From Candidatus Nanopelagicales bacterium (GTDB lineage: Bacteria > Actinomycetota > Actinomycetes > S36-B12 > CAIYMF01), in assembly GCA_025456015.1 (NCBI GenBank), contig JALOLK010000053.1, positions 1 through 36,011 of the forward strand: a stretch of DNA of 36,011 nt, written 5' to 3'. Position numbers and translations under genes: made by a program. This document shows, one piece after another, positions 32,314 to 36,011 of this stretch. How positions within the stretch are numbered: position 1 is the stretch's first letter; each line of letters opens with the position of its first letter. Below the pieces are notes generated by a model, which saw only the letters and a program-made list of their open reading frames with translations, ran no database searches and was not told where the DNA came from.

Positions 32314-35300
32314 GCGCCACCCCCCTGCGCCGGCGGGGCCTCCCCCGCGCCCCCACGGCTGGCCAGCGCGGGGCACATGTGCCGGAAGGCGCAGGTGGTG
32401 CACCGGCTGTTCCGGCGCGCCGGGTAGCCGGGCCCTGCGGCCAGGCGGGCGGCATCGGCGACCACCTCGTGGACCCACGTCTCCCCCGGGGGCAGCGGCG
32501 CCTGCACGCGCACCTTCGGCCGACCGTCGGCGTAGGTCGCGCCGAGGTGCACCAGCTCGGCCCCACCGAGCTCGACGTCGTCGGCCGGCACCTCGGCCAG
32601 GCCGCCCTCGCGCACCGAGAGCTGGTAGACGCCGAGCTGGGCGTGCTCCTCGGTGGCCGCCTGGGACGCGACCGTCTTGCCGGTCTTGAAGTCGACCAGG
32701 TGCAGCCGACCGTCGGGGCCGCGCTCGACCCGGTCGATCGAGCCGCGCACGCTGGCACCGCCGGTGTCGGTGGCCAGCTCGAGCTCGAAGCCGGCCTCCG
32801 CGTGCAGCACTCCACGCGGGTTGTCGGCCAGCCAGCGCAGCAGCGCGTGCAGCATGCCGTCGAGCCGCTCCCGCTCGTGGCCGGACTGGTAGCGGGCCGG
32901 GAAGGGCAGGCCGGCCCAGATGGCGTCGACGTAGGGGCCAATGGCGGCCATGTCGGGGGCGACCTCGTCGTCGGCGATCGCCCGGGCCACCTCGTGCACG
33001 ATCGTGCCGATCGTCGCCGGGGCCCCCGCCGGGGTGCCGGCCTTGACCCGCCGCTCGAGGAACCACTGCAGCGGGCAGCGGCGCAGCTGCTCGACGGCCG
33101 AGGGGGACAGCCGGACCGGCGCCCGGTCGGCCGGCTCGTCGGGCTCGGCCGGCTCGGGGTCGGCCGCTGCGGGGTCCACCTCGCTCACGCCGTCCGTGAC
33201 GCCCCGCACGCCCCACCAGGTCGCCGGATGGGCACCGGCCAGCGGCCCGCCCCCGAGGGCCCCGTCCCCACCGGCCCCGGCATGCGATGCCAGTGCGGCC
33301 AGCCGCGCGACCGCCGCCGCTCGGCGCCGTTCGACGCGCGGATCGGGCGACCCATCCGGGCCGAGCACCACAGGCGCGGCGGCCGCGGCGCGCAGGACCG
33401 TGATGAGCCCCGGGGCGTCCATGGGCGCTGCGGGGCGCGCGGTCATCGTGCGGATCGGCACCCCGAGCTGCTCGAGGAAGCGCGAGGGCTGCAGCCCGCC
33501 GTCGAGCGGCTCGGCGACCGCCGTCACCACCAGGGCGTGGCGCGCCCGCGTGCAGGCGACGTACATGAGCCGGCGCTCCTCGACGAGGAGGTCGCGGGCA
33601 GTGCGGGCCGGCGCCCGGCCCTCGCGGGTGAGCTCGTCGACGTGCAGCAGGTCCGAGCGCAGCCGCAGGTCCGGCCAGGCGCCCTCCTGGACCCCGGCCA
33701 CCACGACCAGGTCCCACTCGAGGCCCTTCGCGCGATGGGCGCTCAGGAGCCGCACGGCTTCGGGGCTCACCTGCCCGGGCGCCCACGCCTCCTGCGGCAC
33801 CTGCAGCGCGCGGACGTCGTCAACGAAGCCGGCCAGGCCCGCCCGGCCGCGCCGCTGGGCCGGCAGCCGGTTGGCCAGGTCGAACAGCGCCACGAGGGCG
33901 TCGAGGTCACGGTCAGCCGACTGCCCCGCCGGCCCGCCGGCGAGCGCCGCGCGGCGCAGTCGCTCAGGCCAGTCGGTGGCGCTCCAGGCGCCCCACAGCA
34001 CCTCGGCCACCAGCGCGTCCTCGGCCAGCGCGGCCCGGGCGGCGTCGATCACGCCGGCGACGCGCGCGAACCCGGCCCGCGCACGCGGGGGCATTTCGGC
34101 ACCCGCTGGCAGCCGTCCGGCCGCGAGCGCCTCGGTGAGCAGCCGGCCCGAGCGCGGCGCGACTCCCCAGTCGGTCGGCCCGAGGACCCCCTCCCGGTCA
34201 GCGGCGGGGTCGCCCGCAGCGTCGCCCCGAGCCGCGCCGGAGGGCGCGTCCCCAGCAGCGCCAGCATCCGCGCCGTCACCCGCGCCCGCCCCCGGCCAGC
34301 CCGCCCGATGCTCGAGCAGCGCCGCCCGGGCCAGCGACCGGATGGCGATGGGGTCCACGCGGCCCAGCGGCCCGGCGAGCAGCTGGGCACCGACCTCCGC
34401 GGCCGCCTCGCCCGGCGACAGCGCGAGGCCGAGCACGGCCAGGAGCACGGCGACGGCCGGCTGCTCGGCCAGGGCCAGCTCGTCGGGCGCGACCGCGACC
34501 GGGACGCCGGCCGCCCGCAGCGCCCGCACCAGCACCGGGCCACTCACGAGCGGGCTGCGCACGAGCACGACCATCTGCGACCACGGCAGCGCCGGCCCGT
34601 CCAGCCCCGCGTGGGCGCGCAGCAGCACGTCCGCGACCCCCGCGGCCTCGGCGGCCCCGCTCGGGTACGTGCGCGCCTCCACCCGTGCCTCCCCCACGGG
34701 GGTCACCGGGCTGCGGTGCTCACGCACCCGCTCGGCGGGCAGGCCCGGCAAGGGGTTCGCGCCGAGCACGCCGTGCGCCGCCTCGGCGATGGGCGCGCGG
34801 AACCGCCGCGTGTGCCGCAGGACGATCGTCGGCGCCGGGGCCCCCGACACGGGGTCGGCGAAGGTCGCCGGGAAGCGCAGGATGCCGCCCACGTCGGCAC
34901 CCCGGAAGCCGTAGATGGCCTGGTCCGGGTCGCCCACGGCGATCACCTGCGCGCCGCCGGCGGCCAACGTGCGGACCAACTCGACCTGCGCCGGGTCGGT
35001 GTCCTGGTACTCGTCGACGACGATCAGCCGGAACGCCTCGCGCAGCGCCCGCCCTCGGCGCTCGTCGGCCGCCAGGCCGATCGCCCGCTGGATCAGGGCG
35101 GCGTAGTCGATCGTCCCCTCCCAGTCCAGGACGTCGGCGAACTCCTCGGCGAAGCGCCCGATCGCGCGCCACGCCGGCAGCCCCGCGCTGCGGCCGAACG
35201 TGCGCAGGTCCGCCCCGCTGAGGTCCAGCCCGCGCGCCCGCGTGAGCAGGCGGCGGACCTGCTCGGCGATCCCGCGGGTGCCCACCGCGGCCCGGAGCGA

Positions 35301-35831
35301 GGCGGGCCACGGCAGCCGGCCCTCCTCGACGGCGTGGGTGAGCAGCTCGCGCAGCCGGGCGTCCTGCTCGCTGGCCGTGAGCAGCCGCGGCGGCTGCTGG
35401 AACTGCACGGGGTCCGCGTGCTGCCGCACGAGCGCGTAGGCGAACGCGTGGAAGGTGGCGACCACGGGCACCGGGCCGCCGCCCAGCCGCACGCTGATGC
35501 GCTCGGCGAGCTCGTGCGCGGCCCGCCGGCCGAACGTCAGCGCCAGCACGGACTCCGGCGCCAGCTGGTCGGGCCCGGGCTGCAGCCGGCGCACGACCAG
35601 CTCGGCCAGGGTGGTCGTCTTGCCCGTCCCCGGACCGGCGAGCACGAGCAGGTGGCCCTCCCGGTGCTCGACGACGGCCAGCTGCTCGGCGTCGAGCATG
35701 GGCGCGGGGGCAGGGTCGGGCGGCCGACGGTCCAGGCGGATGGCGGCCGCGGCCGACCCAGCGCCGGGCGCGCTCCCCCACCGCCCCACCGACCCGGCAC
35801 GGCTGCGCGCTGGTCCCTCCACGTCGTGCAC
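32310..35831 (-). CDS. adnA: AdnA-like helicase-nuclease subunit, 1173 aa
   Basis: First subunit of the predicted AdnAB complex. The N-terminal SF1 helicase has Walker A GPGTGKTT (66-73), DEYQDTDPAQ, GDPDQAIYGFRGAD, SAHRAKGLEW and VACTRARHAL. The C-terminal RecB-type nuclease has GSIDRVE and LHLVDFKTGK. Four cysteines around it, one in RRCPLQW and three in CTTCAFRHMC, match the Fe-S cluster signature of AddB/Cas4-like nucleases. GTG 35831 is chosen because GGGAGGAG lies 5 nt upstream and because the conserved RLDRRPP segment precedes the later ATG 35699. A long Ala/Gly/Asp-rich linker occurs in the middle of the protein. It is transcribed with adnB (4-bp overlap). Confidence 0.9.
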   Translation of the reverse strand: MHDVEGPARSRAGSVGRWGSAPGAGSAAAAIRLDRRPPDPAPAPMLDAEQLAVVEHREGHLLVLAGPGTGKTTTLAELVVRRLQPGPDQLAPESVLALTFGRRAAHELAERISVRLGGGPVPVVATFHAFAYALVRQHADPVQFQQPPRLLTASEQDARLRELLTHAVEEGRLPWPASLRAAVGTRGIAEQVRRLLTRARGLDLSGADLRTFGRSAGLPAWRAIGRFAEEFADVLDWEGTIDYAALIQRAIGLAADERRGRALREAFRLIVVDEYQDTDPAQVELVRTLAAGGAQVIAVGDPDQAIYGFRGADVGGILRFPATFADPVSGAPAPTIVLRHTRRFRAPIAEAAHGVLGANPLPGLPAERVREHRSPVTPVGEARVEARTYPSGAAEAAGVADVLLRAHAGLDGPALPWSQMVVLVRSPLVSGPVLVRALRAAGVPVAVAPDELALAEQPAVAVLLAVLGLALSPGEAAAEVGAQLLAGPLGRVDPIAIRSLARAALLEHRAGWPGAGAGDGADAGAAGDAPSGAARGDAAGDPAADREGVLGPTDWGVAPRSGRLLTEALAAGRLPAGAEMPPRARAGFARVAGVIDAARAALAEDALVAEVLWGAWSATDWPERLRRAALAGGPAGQSADRDLDALVALFDLANRLPAQRRGRAGLAGFVDDVRALQVPQEAWAPGQVSPEAVRLLSAHRAKGLEWDLVVVAGVQEGAWPDLRLRSDLLHVDELTREGRAPARTARDLLVEERRLMYVACTRARHALVVTAVAEPLDGGLQPSRFLEQLGVPIRTMTARPAAPMDAPGLITVLRAAAAAPVVLGPDGSPDPRVERRRAAAVARLAALASHAGAGGDGALGGGPLAGAHPATWWGVRGVTDGVSEVDPAAADPEPAEPDEPADRAPVRLSPSAVEQLRRCPLQWFLERRVKAGTPAGAPATIGTIVHEVARAIADDEVAPDMAAIGPYVDAIWAGLPFPARYQSGHERERLDGMLHALLRWLADNPRGVLHAEAGFELELATDTGGASVRGSIDRVERGPDGRLHLVDFKTGKTVASQAATEEHAQLGVYQLSVREGGLAEVPADDVELGGAELVHLGATYADGRPKVRVQAPLPPGETWVHEVVADAARLAAGPGYPARRNSRCTTCAFRHMCPALASRGGAGEAPPAQGGGA

Positions 35832-35962
35832 TGCGGCTCCTCCCGATGCGCGACCTAGGCAACCACAGGGGGCTGACATCGTGGCCGGCCGAGGCGCCCC
35901 GCACGTGGCACCACGCCGCCGGGCTGCCACCGCGACCCCCAGCCGCATGGGACGATCTGCCC

Positions 35963-36011
35963 GTGACCGACCAGCGGCAGGATCCGGCGGCACCGCCCGT
36001 GCCGCTGGACC
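35963..36011 (+). CDS. N-terminal start of a divergent gene (partial)
   Basis: GTG 35963 opens a frame that runs off the window (MTDQRQDPAAPPVPLD). A GACGAT hexamer ends 6 nt upstream, as at other leaderless starts in this window. Too little is visible to name it. It is divergent from adnA, with 131 bp between the starts. Confidence 0.4.
   Translation, partial: MTDQRQDPAAPPVPLD

Noticed and set aside
32314-33786. Fusion of adnB with upstream sequence into a 1626-codon protein
   Set aside because: The upstream part is a shadow of adnA; the ATGA overlap at 32310-32313 and the SF1 N-terminus fix the adnB start at 32313.
32295-35858. 1187-codon plus-strand open frame opposite adnA
   Set aside because: Antisense shadow of a gene with clear helicase and nuclease motifs; composition is Arg/His/Gln/Gly-rich without any fold signature.

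Overview
The window is very GC-rich DNA, roughly three quarters G+C with a strong third-position bias. Its backbone gene order is typical of Actinomycetota (high-GC Gram-positives). In order it carries a UPF0182 membrane protein, a PPA1309-family protein, a PDZ/Lon-type membrane protease, a DUF2342 zinc-dependent metalloprotease, an ABC1/AarF kinase, a UvrD2-type helicase, NudC and AdnB-AdnA. This matches the conserved block known in M. tuberculosis as Rv3193c to Rv3202c. The exact genus cannot be read from the sequence. No rRNA, tRNA, CRISPR array, insertion sequence or phage gene was seen.

Layout. 1-6653 is a left flank: the tail of an unrecognised gene, a gluzincin-like metalloprotein, an alpha/beta hydrolase overlapping an EamA transporter, and on the minus strand an amino-acid permease followed by a membrane-anchored alpha/beta hydrolase. 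6739-13808 is the conserved envelope/proteolysis group: UPF0182, PPA1309, PDZ-S16 protease with a 60-residue membrane protein, and DUF2342. 13805-22642 looks like an accessory insertion relative to the conserved block: a Nudix hydrolase, a repeat-rich intergenic region, an AlkC-like DNA glycosylase, a 1690-residue SARP/BTAD-STAND-beta-propeller regulator, a small secreted protein with two near-identical 17-residue repeats, and a crotonase lacking the usual catalytic glutamates. 22754-36011 returns to the block: DUF5679 zinc ribbon, ABC1 kinase, UvrD2, NudC, an endonuclease/exonuclease/phosphatase protein, AdnB, AdnA, and the first codons of a divergent gene. whiB7, which in mycobacteria sits between the ABC1 kinase and uvrD2, is absent here.

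How the genes fit together. DNA repair and end processing dominate the right half (AdnAB, UvrD2) and recur in the accessory part (AlkC). The most interesting locus is the alkC / SARP-STAND divergent region (15867-16341). It holds a good sigma-70-type promoter for alkC, a PhoP-box-like pair of 11-bp-spaced (A/G)TTCACC repeats lying inside that promoter's spacer, and four TGTGGA repeats spaced 11, 33 and 22 bp. Phased direct repeats are the kind of operator used by SARP/AfsR proteins, so the divergent regulator may control itself and alkC. The same repeats also resemble actinobacterial DnaA boxes. The regulator is predicted to be membrane-tethered, and a secreted repeat protein follows it on the same strand; this is a speculative signal/receptor pairing.

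Many genes here have an xAxxxT hexamer (often TAnnnT) exactly 6-7 nt before the start codon and no Shine-Dalgarno sequence, which suggests widespread leaderless transcription. I used this pattern to choose several starts.
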